From an uncultured Lachnospiraceae bacterium (lineage in GTDB: Bacteria; Bacillota; Clostridia; Lachnospirales; Lachnospiraceae), in assembly GCA_900554925.1 (NCBI GenBank), contig USJG01000048.1, forward strand, positions 1 to 13,721: a stretch of 13,721 nt of DNA. Direction: 5' to 3'. How positions within the stretch are numbered: position 1 is the first letter of the stretch; each line of letters begins with the position of its first letter. Positions 1 through 7,346 of the stretch are shown here, piece after piece. The position numbers were made by a program, and so were the translations under genes. Under the pieces are notes generated by a model, which was not told the origin of the DNA, did not search any database, and saw only the letters and a list, made by a program, of their open reading frames with translations.

Positions 1-1
1 T

Positions 2-610
2 TCCAATTTAGATGCCCGCTTAAGGCTGCAGACCAGGGAGGAAATCAGGAGGATCCAGAGAGAGACAGGGATTACTACTATCTTTGTAACTCATGACCAG
101 GAGGAAGCTATGAGCATTTCCGATCTGATCATTGTTATGAAGGAAGGAATCATCCAGCAGGTGGGAAAACCCCAGGAGGTCTATGATGATCCTGTGAATT
201 TGTTTGTGGCTAAATTTCTTGGCACGCCCCCTGTCAATGTCTTTTTGGGACAGGTAAGGGGCGGTAAGCTGTTTATAGGAAATGACGCTGTTTTGAACAT
301 CAGGGGCGTTGAGGATCAGGAGGTGTTTGCAGGCGTCAGACCGGAGGGCTTTATTCTTAAGGAGGATGGAGCGCTGCACTGTGAATTAAGCGGTGTGGAG
401 GTAATGGGGCGTGACATCAGTGTGGTTTCAACAAATGAAGCGTCATTAAGTCCGACGGTACGGGCAATTGTGGGTACAGAAAACAAAATAAATATTGAAG
501 GTACGTCTGTCAGATTTGCACTGGCACCTCACAAGGTATTTATTTTCAGCAGGGAAACAGAAGAGAGAATTTATTTTGAAGAAGACGTACAGGCAGGAGC
601 AGCAATATGA
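2..610 (+). CDS. ABC transporter ATP-binding protein, MalK/UgpC/MsmX type (5' truncated by window edge)
   Basis: This is the energy-supplying ATPase of a sugar or glycerol-phosphate type ABC importer on the cytoplasmic membrane face. About 202 codons are visible; the Walker A, Q-loop and signature motif lie before the window. The frame is open from base 2 and begins with the D-loop (SNLDARLR), followed by the H-loop (VTHDQEEAM, about residues 33-41 of the visible part) whose His completes the catalytic site. Next come the switch-region helix and the usual GTPPVN segment that enters the C-terminal TOBE-like regulatory domain, marked by GVRPE. The ATG at 110 lies inside the ATPase domain and is not the start. 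The stop overlaps the next gene's start (ATGA at 607-610), which indicates translational coupling. Many Firmicutes sugar operons share one distant MsmX; here the ATPase sits in the operon. Substrate cannot be told from this subunit. Confidence 0.95.
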   Translation, partial: SNLDARLRLQTREEIRRIQRETGITTIFVTHDQEEAMSISDLIIVMKEGIIQQVGKPQEVYDDPVNLFVAKFLGTPPVNVFLGQVRGGKLFIGNDAVLNIRGVEDQEVFAGVRPEGFILKEDGALHCELSGVEVMGRDISVVSTNEASLSPTVRAIVGTENKINIEGTSVRFALAPHKVFIFSRETEERIYFEEDVQAGAAI

Positions 611-1512
611 TCAGGGAAAAAATGCGCAGCAGTGGTCTGAAGGGCTGGTTATATCTCTTACCGGCGATTTTGTTTCTGGGATTTTTTATGATCTATCCGC
701 TGATCGATGTTTTTATTTATTCATTTGAAGAGGGATATAACTCGGCATCACAGACTTATTTCGGGGTCGGCGGCTATAATTATTCATATGTTTTGCATGA
801 TCCGTATTTTTTGCAGGCTGTAAAAAATACATTTATACTGGTTATTATCACGGTGCCTTTATCAACAGGAATTGCACTGCTTATTTCCGTGGGATTAAAT
901 TCTATCACGCCTCTTAGAAATCTGTTTCAGACTATTTATTTTCTGCCTTATGTTACCAATACATTGGCAGTAGGTCTGGTATTTATGATCCTGTTTAAAA
1001 AAACAGCATATTCAGACGGTTTTATAAATCTTATTATTAACTGGTTTGGAGGGGAAAGCGTGGATTTTATTGACGGACCTTACTGGGCCAAAATGTTTGT
1101 GCTGTGCTTTTATACTATTTGGGTGGTTATGCCATTTAAGATCCTGATTCTGACCAGTGCACTTTCCTCTGTTAATCAGGAGTATTATAATGCCGCAAAA
1201 GTCGATGGGACGTCTAAGCTCAGAACCTTTATGCGAATTACCCTTCCCATGATCTCACCAATGATATTTTACCTGATCATCACAGGATTTATCGGCGCTT
1301 TTAAGGCATACAGCGATGCGGTCGCCCTGTTTGGCACTGATCTGAACGCAGCGGAGATGAATACCATTGTCGGGTATGTTTATGATATGCTGTATGGCGA
1401 CAGCGGCGGCTATCCGTCCTATGCAGCAGCGGCGGCAATTATACTGTTTGCGATCGTGCTTACCATTACGTGTATTAATTTGCTGATCAGTAAAAAGAAG
1501 GTTCATTATTAA
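607..1512 (+). CDS. ABC transporter permease, MalF/UgpA-like (CUT1 family)
   Basis: This is one of the two membrane-spanning subunits that form the translocation path of the importer. The protein has 301 residues, typical of the UgpA/LacF subfamily that lacks the large MalF periplasmic loop. A first hydrophobic helix lies at about residues 14-38 (GWLYLLPAILFLGFFMIYP), followed by further helices at about 72-95, 106-130, 162-185, 218-232 and 275-295. The EAA loop that docks on the ATPase is visible at about 192-220 (YYNAAKVDGTS then ITLPMISP). The start overlaps the ATPase stop as ATGA, so the two are coupled. The next permease follows after 52 bases that contain a small hairpin. Substrate is not determinable from sequence alone. 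Confidence 0.95.
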   Translation: MIREKMRSSGLKGWLYLLPAILFLGFFMIYPLIDVFIYSFEEGYNSASQTYFGVGGYNYSYVLHDPYFLQAVKNTFILVIITVPLSTGIALLISVGLNSITPLRNLFQTIYFLPYVTNTLAVGLVFMILFKKTAYSDGFINLIINWFGGESVDFIDGPYWAKMFVLCFYTIWVVMPFKILILTSALSSVNQEYYNAAKVDGTSKLRTFMRITLPMISPMIFYLIITGFIGAFKAYSDAVALFGTDLNAAEMNTIVGYVYDMLYGDSGGYPSYAAAAAIILFAIVLTITCINLLISKKKVHY

Positions 1513-1536
1513 TTTTGGATTTATTAAGCCTTAAAA

Positions 1537-1549
1537 GCCGCGAAGCGGC
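1537..1549 (+). other. Short intercistronic hairpin between the two permease genes
   Basis: GCCGC (1537-1541) and GCGGC (1545-1549) form a 5-bp all-GC stem with a GAA loop in the 52-base gap between the permeases. There is no T-tract, so it is not an intrinsic terminator. It lies just before the ribosome binding site (GGAGAGG, 1554-1560) of the second permease. A role in mRNA stability or subunit stoichiometry is inference. Confidence 0.4.
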
Positions 1550-1564
1550 AGACGGAGAGGGAAT

Positions 1565-2431
1565 ATGAAGGACTACAATAGAATTGAAAAGAGTGCCAGG
1601 ATTCGCAAAACAATTTTGAATGTCATTACCTATGTGTTTTTGATTTTGTGGGCAGTTATTGTACTGTTTCCCTTTTACTGGATGGTTCTTACATCTGTAA
1701 AAAGTTACAGTGCCTATAACTCAGAATACATTCCGAAGTTCTTTACACTCTCACCAACGCTGCAAAATTATGCTGACGCATTTACTGCTGTGCCGCTGGG
1801 AAGATATTTGTTTAATACTACAGTTTTTGCCCTTGTAACTACGGGTATCATGCTGATTGTGATAACCCTTGCGGCCTTTGCCTTTGCCCGTCTGGATTTT
1901 AAAGGGAAAAATGCGGCGTTTATCCTGTTTCTGTCATTGATGATGATTCCCAACGAGCTGGTTATTATCACAAATTTTGTAACGGTCACAAACTTAAATA
2001 TGCGGAATTCCTTTCCGGGGCTTATCCTTCCTTCGGTTATGTCTGTCTTTTACATTTATCTGCTGAAAGAAAATTTTGAACAGATACCTGACAGTCTGTA
2101 TTATGCGGCAAAGGTTGACGGTACTTCTGATATAAAATATCTTCTGAGGGTAATGATACCTGTTTCCAGGCCAACGCTCATAACAATTACCATACTCAAA
2201 GTGATTGAATGTTGGAATTCTTATGTGTGGCCCCGTCTGATCACTGACGATGAAAACTATTATCTTGTTTCCAATGGGATTCAGGAAATTCGGGAGAATG
2301 GCTTTGGGCGTGAAAATATTCCGGCGATGATGGCAGCGGTAGTAGTAATTTCAGTTCCATTGATCGTTCTGTTTCTGGCCTTTCGCGGGAAAGTGATGGC
2401 CGGAGTGTCAAGAGGAGGGACAAAGGGATGA
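1565..2431 (+). CDS. ABC transporter permease, MalG/UgpE-like (CUT1 family)
   Basis: This is the second membrane subunit of the importer, 288 residues, the usual MalG/UgpE length. It has an N-terminal basic stretch, a first helix at about residues 18-43, and further helices around 80-108, 117-135, 150-166, 199-212 and 254-273. The ATPase-docking EAA loop is at about 178-206 (YYAAKVDGTSD then VMIPVSRP). The C-terminal ending in GGTKG matches the typical MalG-class tail. The ribosome binding site GGAGAGG (1554-1560) lies 4 bases before the start. The stop overlaps the start of the binding-protein gene (ATGA, 2428-2431), so this gene and its partner are translationally coupled. Confidence 0.95.
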   Translation: MKDYNRIEKSARIRKTILNVITYVFLILWAVIVLFPFYWMVLTSVKSYSAYNSEYIPKFFTLSPTLQNYADAFTAVPLGRYLFNTTVFALVTTGIMLIVITLAAFAFARLDFKGKNAAFILFLSLMMIPNELVIITNFVTVTNLNMRNSFPGLILPSVMSVFYIYLLKENFEQIPDSLYYAAKVDGTSDIKYLLRVMIPVSRPTLITITILKVIECWNSYVWPRLITDDENYYLVSNGIQEIRENGFGRENIPAMMAAVVVISVPLIVLFLAFRGKVMAGVSRGGTKG

Positions 2432-4041
2432 GGAGAACAGGGTTTTGCCAGCTTTGTCTGCTGGTATTGACAGCCAGCGTTTCTTTTGTACTTACAGGGT
2501 GCCATGGATCCAAAGGAATGGAGGCCTTTGAAATCCCAGAGGAATTTGACCTTTCAAGGGAATATGAAATTACATTCTGGGCAAAGAATGATACCAATAA
2601 GACTCAGACTGAAATTTATGAGAAGGCAATTGCCGACTTTGAAATGCTGTACCCGAATATTACAGTAAATCTGCGGCTGTATACGGATTACGGCAAAATT
2701 TATAATGATGTTATTACGAATATTGCTACGAGTACCACCCCTAATGTATGCATCACTTATCCTGACCATATTGCCACGTATTTAACGGGAACAAATCTTG
2801 TTGTTCCCCTTGAAGACTTGTTTATCCATGAAAAATATGGTCTTGGAGGGAGCGAAATCAGATTTGATTCTCCTAAGGCAGAAGAAATCATTCCGCAGTT
2901 TTTGGAGGAATGTATGTTTGCCGGTCACTATTATGCCCTTCCCTATATGCGTTCCACAGAGGCCTGCTACATCAATAAAACTTATGTGGAAGCCCTGGGA
3001 TATACTTTGCCGGAGGTTCTCACATGGGATTTTATCTGGGAGGTTTCTGAGGCGGCAACGGTCCGGGATATGGAAGGAAACTATCTGGTGAACGGTCAGA
3101 AGGTAATGATTCCTTTTATTTATAAGTCTACTGATAATATGATGATACAGATGCTGAAACAAAGCGGAGCCGGATATTCCACGGATAGCGGAGAGATACT
3201 GCTTTTTAATGATGATACCAGGGATTTGCTGTTTGAGATTGGGAAACATGCCGACAGCGGAGCGTTTTCGACATTTAAGATTTCCAGCTATCCGGCCAAC
3301 TTCCTGAATGCAGGTCAGTGTATCTTTGCAATAGATTCCACAGCCGGAGCCACATGGATGGGAACCAATGCGCCGCTCCTTGATATCAGCCAGGATAAAG
3401 TGGTGGAGTTTGAAACTGTAGTTATGGAAATTCCCCAATTTGACAAAGAACATCCACAGATGATTTCCCAGGGGCCTTCTGTCTGCATTTTTAATAAAAA
3501 TGATCCTCAGGAGGTTCTTGCTTCCTGGCTTTTTACCCAGTATCTGCTGACCAATGACGTCCAGATTGCCTATTCGGAAACAGAAGGCTATATTCCCGTG
3601 ACTTTTAAAGCGCAGCAGTCAGCGGAATATCAGGATTATCTGTCCAGATGCGGAGAAGATAACGACACATTCTATGATGTGAAAATCAAGGCAGCAAAAT
3701 TGCTGCTTGATAATATCGATCACACATTTGTCACACCGGTGTTTAACGGTTCCGCCTCTCTCCGTGACGCGGCAGGGCAGCTCATTGAAAATACAGTAAA
3801 ATCTGTCAGGAGAGGACAGAAGGTTGATGAGGAGTATATTGAGAATCTGTACAGTGATATTGCCTCTCTATACCGCCTGGATCAGCTTGAAAGCAGGAAC
3901 AGTCAGGCTTTGGAAGGGAAGGCAGATTTGGGGGAATTGCCCCAAACCTCGGTGATACTGCTGTCATCCTTGGCAGCCGCCTGGGTTTTGATTATTTTAT
4001 ATGTTATCATGCAGGTGGTAAAAAGGAGACAAAATAAGTAG
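2428..4041 (+). CDS. Extracellular solute-binding lipoprotein (family 1) with extra C-terminal membrane helix
   Basis: This is the substrate receptor of the upstream importer, displayed outside the membrane. At 537 residues it is longer than most family 1 binding proteins (roughly 400-450). A type II signal peptide is visible with lipobox LTGC, the lipidated residue being Cys25. The mature part has family features: EITFWAKND near residue 47, a DFEMLYPNITV segment near 70, and YALPYMRSTEACYINK near 168, the last being the usual pattern of sugar-binding proteins. Uniquely, residues 508-531 form a strong hydrophobic helix followed by KRRQNK, which predicts a second anchor with an inside-facing tail. 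Translation is coupled to the permease by ATGA. Cargo is unknown; sugar, oligosaccharide or glycerol-phosphate are all possible for this family. Confidence 0.92.
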   Translation: MRRTGFCQLCLLVLTASVSFVLTGCHGSKGMEAFEIPEEFDLSREYEITFWAKNDTNKTQTEIYEKAIADFEMLYPNITVNLRLYTDYGKIYNDVITNIATSTTPNVCITYPDHIATYLTGTNLVVPLEDLFIHEKYGLGGSEIRFDSPKAEEIIPQFLEECMFAGHYYALPYMRSTEACYINKTYVEALGYTLPEVLTWDFIWEVSEAATVRDMEGNYLVNGQKVMIPFIYKSTDNMMIQMLKQSGAGYSTDSGEILLFNDDTRDLLFEIGKHADSGAFSTFKISSYPANFLNAGQCIFAIDSTAGATWMGTNAPLLDISQDKVVEFETVVMEIPQFDKEHPQMISQGPSVCIFNKNDPQEVLASWLFTQYLLTNDVQIAYSETEGYIPVTFKAQQSAEYQDYLSRCGEDNDTFYDVKIKAAKLLLDNIDHTFVTPVFNGSASLRDAAGQLIENTVKSVRRGQKVDEEYIENLYSDIASLYRLDQLESRNSQALEGKADLGELPQTSVILLSSLAAAWVLIILYVIMQVVKRRQNK

Positions 4042-4070
4042 AAACAGATAGAAATAAGTCAAGTGTGCTA

Positions 4071-4098
4071 TTGATTTATTTAGAATTTCATGTATAAT
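4071..4098 (+). promoter_or_regulatory. Sigma-A promoter for the OB-like lipoprotein gene
   Basis: A -35 box TTGATT (4071-4076) and a perfect -10 box TATAAT (4093-4098) are separated by 16 bp. I see no terminator hairpin between the ABC operon stop (4041) and this promoter, so the lipoprotein may also receive read-through transcription. Confidence 0.7.
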
Positions 4099-4152
4099 TA
4101 TTTCGAAGTTGATTTAACAAATTTACATATTTTATGAGGAGAAAAGACTAAA

Positions 4153-4899
4153 ATGAAAAAATTTACTGCATTGCTTCTGACATTTGTACTTGCATTTGCT
4201 TTCGTGGGCTGTGGTTCTAAGGAGGAAAGCAACGATACTGCGGATGTGAAATCTGAAGGTGTTATGACTTATGATGAATATGTGGCTGCTGACCTTGACA
4301 GTGAGGTGGTAGTTGAGACTTATGTACAGGCTAAACAGTCCTGGTGGGATGGAAAGGCCACTGTTTACTCCCAGGATAAAGACGGTGCCTATTTCCTGTA
4401 TAATATGGCATGTTCAGAGGAAGATTACGAGAAGTTAACTGTCGGAACGAAGATTAAGGTTACCGGATATAAATCCGAATGGGCCGGCGAAGTAGAGATT
4501 ATTGATGCAACATTTGAAATTGAAGAAGGAACTTATGTTGCACAGGCTGAAGATGTGACCTCTCTTCTTGGAACAGATGACCTGATCAATCATCAGAATA
4601 AATTTGTAACCTTCAAGGGCATGACAGTAGAGGCTGCCGGGCAGGATGCAGATGGAAATGACGTAGCTTTCCTGTACAGCTGGGATGGTTCCGGTCAGGA
4701 AGGGGACGACCTGTATTTCAACGTTTCCCTTGACGGAAATACCTACACATTTACTGTTGAATCCTATTTGTGTGACAATACCACTGAGGTCTACAATGCA
4801 GTGAAGGCTTTGAATATTGGCGATACCATTGATATGGAAGGATTCCTGTACTGGTATGAAGGCGTTAATCCCCACATTACCTCTGTTACTGTAAAGTAA
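4153..4899 (+). CDS. Secreted lipoprotein, probably two tandem OB-like domains; function unknown
   Basis: The protein has 248 residues. A signal peptide with Cys20 in FVGCGS predicts lipidation and surface anchoring. A short acidic/serine linker follows, then two beta-rich repeats. The first, about residues 37-125, has the rhythm of an OB barrel (EVVVETYVQAKQSWW, ATVYSQDKDGAYFLYNM, GTKIKVTGYKSEWAGEVEI). The second, about 130-248, has the same plan (NKFVTFKGMTVEAAG, DDLYFNVSLDGNTYTFTVE, GDTIDMEGFLYWYEGVNPHITSV). A GDxIDMEGF/GTKIKVTGY turn is shared by both halves. No catalytic motif is visible. It has its own promoter and a GAGGAG site (4136-4141) and is closed by a strong terminator, so it is largely monocistronic. 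The OB reading is by eye; ligand (oligosaccharide, peptide, nucleic acid) and any link to the adjacent importer are unknown. Confidence 0.85.
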   Translation: MKKFTALLLTFVLAFAFVGCGSKEESNDTADVKSEGVMTYDEYVAADLDSEVVVETYVQAKQSWWDGKATVYSQDKDGAYFLYNMACSEEDYEKLTVGTKIKVTGYKSEWAGEVEIIDATFEIEEGTYVAQAEDVTSLLGTDDLINHQNKFVTFKGMTVEAAGQDADGNDVAFLYSWDGSGQEGDDLYFNVSLDGNTYTFTVESYLCDNTTEVYNAVKALNIGDTIDMEGFLYWYEGVNPHITSVTVK

Positions 4900-4933
4900 A
4901 TTATCTGATTATTAATTGATCATATTAAAATAT

Positions 4934-4985
4934 ATGCAGCCGATGTTTTGAGAGAAGACTCTCAGCCATCGGCTGCATTATTTTT
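4934..4985 (+). terminator. Intrinsic terminator after the OB-like lipoprotein gene
   Basis: A perfect 12-bp stem (ATGCAGCCGATG at 4934-4945 with CATCGGCTGCAT at 4967-4978) encloses a second 6-bp stem (TGAGAG/CTCTCA with an AAGA loop). A T-rich tail TATTTTT follows (4979-4985). Confidence 0.9.
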
Positions 4986-5040
4986 GCCTGAAATTCAGAT
5001 AACTTTTCAATGCTGTAAGATTTTCCTGTAAATAAAATTA

Positions 5041-5049
5041 TGTTATAAT
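5041..5049 (+). promoter_or_regulatory. Extended -10 promoter for the yitT-family gene
   Basis: TG-T-TATAAT (TG at 5041-5042, TATAAT at 5044-5049) is a textbook extended -10 element. The -35 region 17 bp upstream (TTTTCC, 5021-5026) is poor, as is common for this promoter type. It is positioned about 30 bases before the coding start. Confidence 0.7.
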
Positions 5050-5078
5050 TTAACCGTAGGGGAGGAAGAAGGTGGATT

Positions 5079-5939
5079 ATGCAATTCGACATTAAAAAAG
5101 ATGGAAAGAGAATTATAATTATATGTATTGCATCTGTGATCATGGCAGTGAACATCAAAACCTTTGTCAGGACAGGGGGATTATATCCGGGCGGAGCCAC
5201 CGGGCTGACTATACTGATACAGGGAATCGCCGAAAGGTTCCTGCATATGACAGTTCCTTATACCGTGGTCAATCTGCTGCTGAATATGATACCGATTTAC
5301 ATAGGGTTCCGCTTTATAGGGAAGAAATTTACCCTTTATTCCTGCCTGATGATCATACTTACAAGTGTGCTTACAGATATGATACCGGGGTATGTGATTA
5401 CTTATGATACATTGCTGATCAGTATATTTGGCGGAATGATCAATGGTTTTGTGATCAGCCTGTGTCTGCTTATGAATGCCACAACAGGAGGCACGGATTT
5501 TATTGCTATTTTTCTTTCAGAAAGAAAAGGAGTTGATTCCTGGAATTTTATTTTGGGATTTAATGTGATCATACTGCTGATAGCCGGAATCCTGTTCGGA
5601 TGGGATAAAGCGCTGTATTCCATTATTTTTCAGTTTTCGTCCACACAGATCCTCCATATGGTCTATACAAGATACCAGAAACAGACTTTGTTTATTGTGA
5701 CCAATAAAGCCAGGGAAGTGTGTGAAGCAATTTATGATGTCAGTAATCACGGCGCAACAATTCTGGCGGGAGAAGGATTTTACGAAAGGCATGAAAGGGA
5801 TATAGTATATTCTGTTGTATCTAAAGAAGAAAGCAAGCGTGTAATTCATGCGGTTAAGAAGGTTGATGAGAATGCATTTATCAATGCGCTCAGGACAGAA
5901 GAACTCTCAGGGCGTTTTTATCAAAGACCCACAGAATAA
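5079..5939 (+). CDS. YitT family membrane protein (YitT integral domain plus DUF2179)
   Basis: This is an integral membrane protein of unknown transport or sensing role, 286 residues, a standard YitT-family length. About five to six hydrophobic helices occupy residues 10-180. Family hallmarks are the early GGLYPGGATGLTIL segment (33-46), where a GG-x-GG-x-TG motif sits in a membrane-entering loop, and its echo NATTGGTDFIA (123-133). The soluble C-terminal domain, about residues 190-280, matches DUF2179: TLFIVTNKAREV, then HGATILAGEGFYER, then IVYSVVSKEE. The ATG at 5079 follows a purine-rich GGGGAGGAAGAAGG region. It has its own promoter and ends at a terminator shared with the convergent tRNA-Ser. 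The biochemical function of the family is not established. Confidence 0.9.
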   Translation: MQFDIKKDGKRIIIICIASVIMAVNIKTFVRTGGLYPGGATGLTILIQGIAERFLHMTVPYTVVNLLLNMIPIYIGFRFIGKKFTLYSCLMIILTSVLTDMIPGYVITYDTLLISIFGGMINGFVISLCLLMNATTGGTDFIAIFLSERKGVDSWNFILGFNVIILLIAGILFGWDKALYSIIFQFSSTQILHMVYTRYQKQTLFIVTNKAREVCEAIYDVSNHGATILAGEGFYERHERDIVYSVVSKEESKRVIHAVKKVDENAFINALRTEELSGRFYQRPTE

Positions 5940-5971
5940 ACGGTGAGGCTATTGAGTCTCCCTACTCCGCA

Positions 5972-6011
5972 ATACAAAAAAGCCAGGGCAAAGGCTCCGG
6001 CTTTTTTGTAT
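5972..6011. terminator. Bidirectional terminator shared by the yitT-family gene and tRNA-Ser
   Basis: ATACAAAAAAGCC (5972-5984) and GGCTTTTTTGTAT (5999-6011) form a perfect 13-bp stem. An inner 4-bp stem and AAAG loop lie beyond one mismatch. The A-run on the left arm and T-run on the right arm make it functional in both directions. It lies 32 bases after the yitT-family stop (+) and 8 bases after the tRNA 3' end (-). Confidence 0.88.
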
Positions 6012-6019
6012 GATTTTAG

Positions 6020-6105
6020 CGGAGTCGGAGGGATTCGAACCCTCGTGCCCCGGAGGGCTAACGCATTTCGAGTGCGCCCCGTTATGACCGCTTCGATACG
6101 ACTCC
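6020..6105 (-). tRNA. tRNA-Ser, anticodon CGA
   Basis: This 86-nt class II tRNA decodes UCG. Read on the minus strand, the acceptor arms GGAGTCG and CGACTCC pair over 7 bp, with discriminator G73 as expected for serine. The anticodon stem GCGCA/TGCGT carries loop CTCGAAA, giving anticodon CGA (complement of 6068-6070). A long variable arm GCCC-TCCG-GGGC is typical of tRNA-Ser, and the T arm GAGGG-TTCGAAT-CCCTC is intact. The CCA end is not encoded (CTA follows G73), so it is added enzymatically. It is a single tRNA, not in a cluster, with its own promoter. Confidence 0.97.
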
Positions 6106-6120
6106 ATTAAATACCTACTC

Positions 6121-6149
6121 ATTATACTGGTTTCAAAATTGCAAGTCAA
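6121..6149 (-). promoter_or_regulatory. Promoter of tRNA-Ser
   Basis: On the minus strand, TTGACT (complement of 6144-6149) and TATAAT (complement of 6121-6126) are separated by exactly 17 bp. The -10 box is 15 bases before the mature tRNA 5' end. Confidence 0.88.
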
Positions 6150-6152
6150 TGT

Positions 6153-6176
6153 ATTTTAACTTAAGAGGGTTAAAAT
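6153..6176 (-). repeat. AT-rich inverted repeat after the CDF transporter gene, possible weak terminator
   Basis: ATTTTAAC (6153-6160) and GTTAAAAT (6169-6176) are perfect 8-bp inverted copies with an 8-base spacer. They lie between the CDF stop and the tRNA-Ser -35 box. There is no clear T-tract and the stem is AT-rich, so termination of the CDF message here is only a possibility. Confidence 0.3.
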
Positions 6177-6185
6177 TGTAGGAAT

Positions 6186-7109
6186 TCAGTCCTGTATATT
6201 AGTTTCGACGGAAGGATTTACATGTACCATACAGTGCTTGACATCGGGGAAAGCATTTTCTATGGACAGGTGCACCGTCTCAGCAATAGTATGGGCCTTG
6301 TTGAGGGAAAGGGAACCATCTACGGCAATCTCAATATCTACGTAAATTTTTGAGCCAAAAAGCCGGGTCTGGATAAGGTCAATACGATCTACTCCGGGGA
6401 TGTTATTGATTACCTGGTTCATTTGATTAACAGTTTCATCATCGCAGGAGTGGTCTACCATTTTATCGATGGAATCCTTAAAAATATCAACAGAAGCCTT
6501 TACGATAAAAAGACAGATAACCACACTGGCAATAGGATCTAAAACCGGATAGCCAAGCCTGGCTCCTAAAATACCAATAAAAGCGCCTATGGAAGAGAGG
6601 GCATCAGAGCGGTGATGCCAGGCATCTGCCATTAATGCTCCAGAATTAATCTTCTTGGCGGCAGCTCTGGTGTACCAGAACATCCATTCTTTAACCACAA
6701 GTGATACGACTGCGGCAATCAGAGCCAGCACACCTGGAATGATCAAAGCTTCCCCTGAGGTGCCAGCCATAATATTTTTGATTCCGCTGATTCCAATTCC
6801 GATTCCGGTTGCAAGCAAAAGACCGGATAAAATGATAGAAGATACACACTCTAACCGCTCATGCCCGTATTGATGGTCATGATCAGATTTTTTATTTGAC
6901 ATTTGTACCCCGATAATTACGACTATGGTACTGATCACATCAGATGCTGAATGGATGGCATCTGAAATCATTGCACCGGAATGTGAAATGATACCTGCCA
7001 GAAGCTTGAACAGAGAAAGTATCACATTTACAATGATGCTGACGCTGGATACATGCATGGCAATTTTCTGTTCTTCCGGATATGTTTTTTCCTTCTCTGA
7101 ATATTCCAT
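6186..7109 (-). CDS. Cation diffusion facilitator (CDF) family metal efflux transporter
   Basis: This is a membrane antiporter that exports divalent metal ions in exchange for protons, usually as a homodimer. At 307 residues it is the usual length. Six hydrophobic segments are visible between about residues 20 and 210. The intramembrane metal site is intact: H53 and D57 in helix 2 (SDAIHSASD) and H165 and D169 in helix 5 (DAWHHRSD). A short His/Asp-rich cytosolic loop (SDHDHQYGHE, about 75-84) follows helix 2. The C-terminal cytosolic dimerisation domain is residues 220-307, including KIYVDIEIAVDG and a final KHCMVHVNP. AAGGAGG (complement of 7116-7122) lies 6 bases before the start. The NiCo riboswitch upstream suggests Ni2+/Co2+ export, although HxxxD CDFs may also carry Zn2+, Fe2+ or Mn2+. 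Confidence 0.95.
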   Translation of the reverse strand: MEYSEKEKTYPEEQKIAMHVSSVSIIVNVILSLFKLLAGIISHSGAMISDAIHSASDVISTIVVIIGVQMSNKKSDHDHQYGHERLECVSSIILSGLLLATGIGIGISGIKNIMAGTSGEALIIPGVLALIAAVVSLVVKEWMFWYTRAAAKKINSGALMADAWHHRSDALSSIGAFIGILGARLGYPVLDPIASVVICLFIVKASVDIFKDSIDKMVDHSCDDETVNQMNQVINNIPGVDRIDLIQTRLFGSKIYVDIEIAVDGSLSLNKAHTIAETVHLSIENAFPDVKHCMVHVNPSVETNIQD

Positions 7110-7164
7110 GGTAATCCTCCTTAATATAGATAGAACGACTGTTTAACTCATTGCCCGCAGGAAT

Positions 7165-7206
7165 AAAAAGCACATCCGCGGAACATACACTGTCCCGCAG
7201 ATGTGC
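7165..7206 (-). terminator. Riboswitch-controlled intrinsic terminator ahead of the CDF gene
   Basis: On the minus strand, GCACATCTGCGG (7206-7195) pairs with CCGCGGATGTGC (7181-7170) over 12 bp with one G-T wobble, and TTTTT follows (7169-7165). The 5' arm contains the 3' strand of aptamer helix P4, and the P1 3' strand sits in the loop. Aptamer and terminator are therefore mutually exclusive. It ends 55 bases before the CDF start codon. Confidence 0.92.
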
Positions 7207-7288
7207 TGTAAGATCAATAATTTTATAGCTACATCCGCTGCTGCCTGCGCAGCCCGGCTGATACCGTTTATGGTATTACCTGCTCAGT
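7189..7288 (-). promoter_or_regulatory. NiCo (czcD-type) riboswitch aptamer
   Basis: This 100-nt minus-strand leader element matches the NiCo riboswitch pattern as I recall it. It opens with ACTGAGCAGG (7288-7279) and has hairpin P2 (ATACC/GGTAT, 7276-7272 with 7265-7261). The conserved CAGCCGGGCTGC segment leads into P3 (GCTGC-GCAG-GCAGC, 7253-7240). P4 pairs GCGGATGT (7238-7231) with ACATCTGC (7204-7197), and the element closes with GGGACAGT (7196-7189), whose CAGT pairs with the initial ACTG to form P1. The family binds Co2+ and Ni2+ cooperatively at the four-way junction. The overlapping terminator implies an ON switch: metal stabilises P1/P4, blocks the terminator and allows transcription of the CDF exporter gene. 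Confidence 0.94.
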
Positions 7289-7346
7289 TTGTACTGTTTG
7301 GATTGCATCCTATAAGAATGTAGTGCAGTGCAAAGAGATTTATGTG

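Noticed and set aside
2782..3453. 223-codon open frame on the minus strand inside the solute-binding protein gene
   Set aside because: It lies entirely antisense to a well-supported lipoprotein gene, and its residues are Cys/His-rich and lack family motifs. It is a shadow frame.
5949..6149. 66-codon minus-strand frame over the tRNA-Ser
   Set aside because: It spans the tRNA gene, its promoter and terminator; the translated text is of tRNA sequence.
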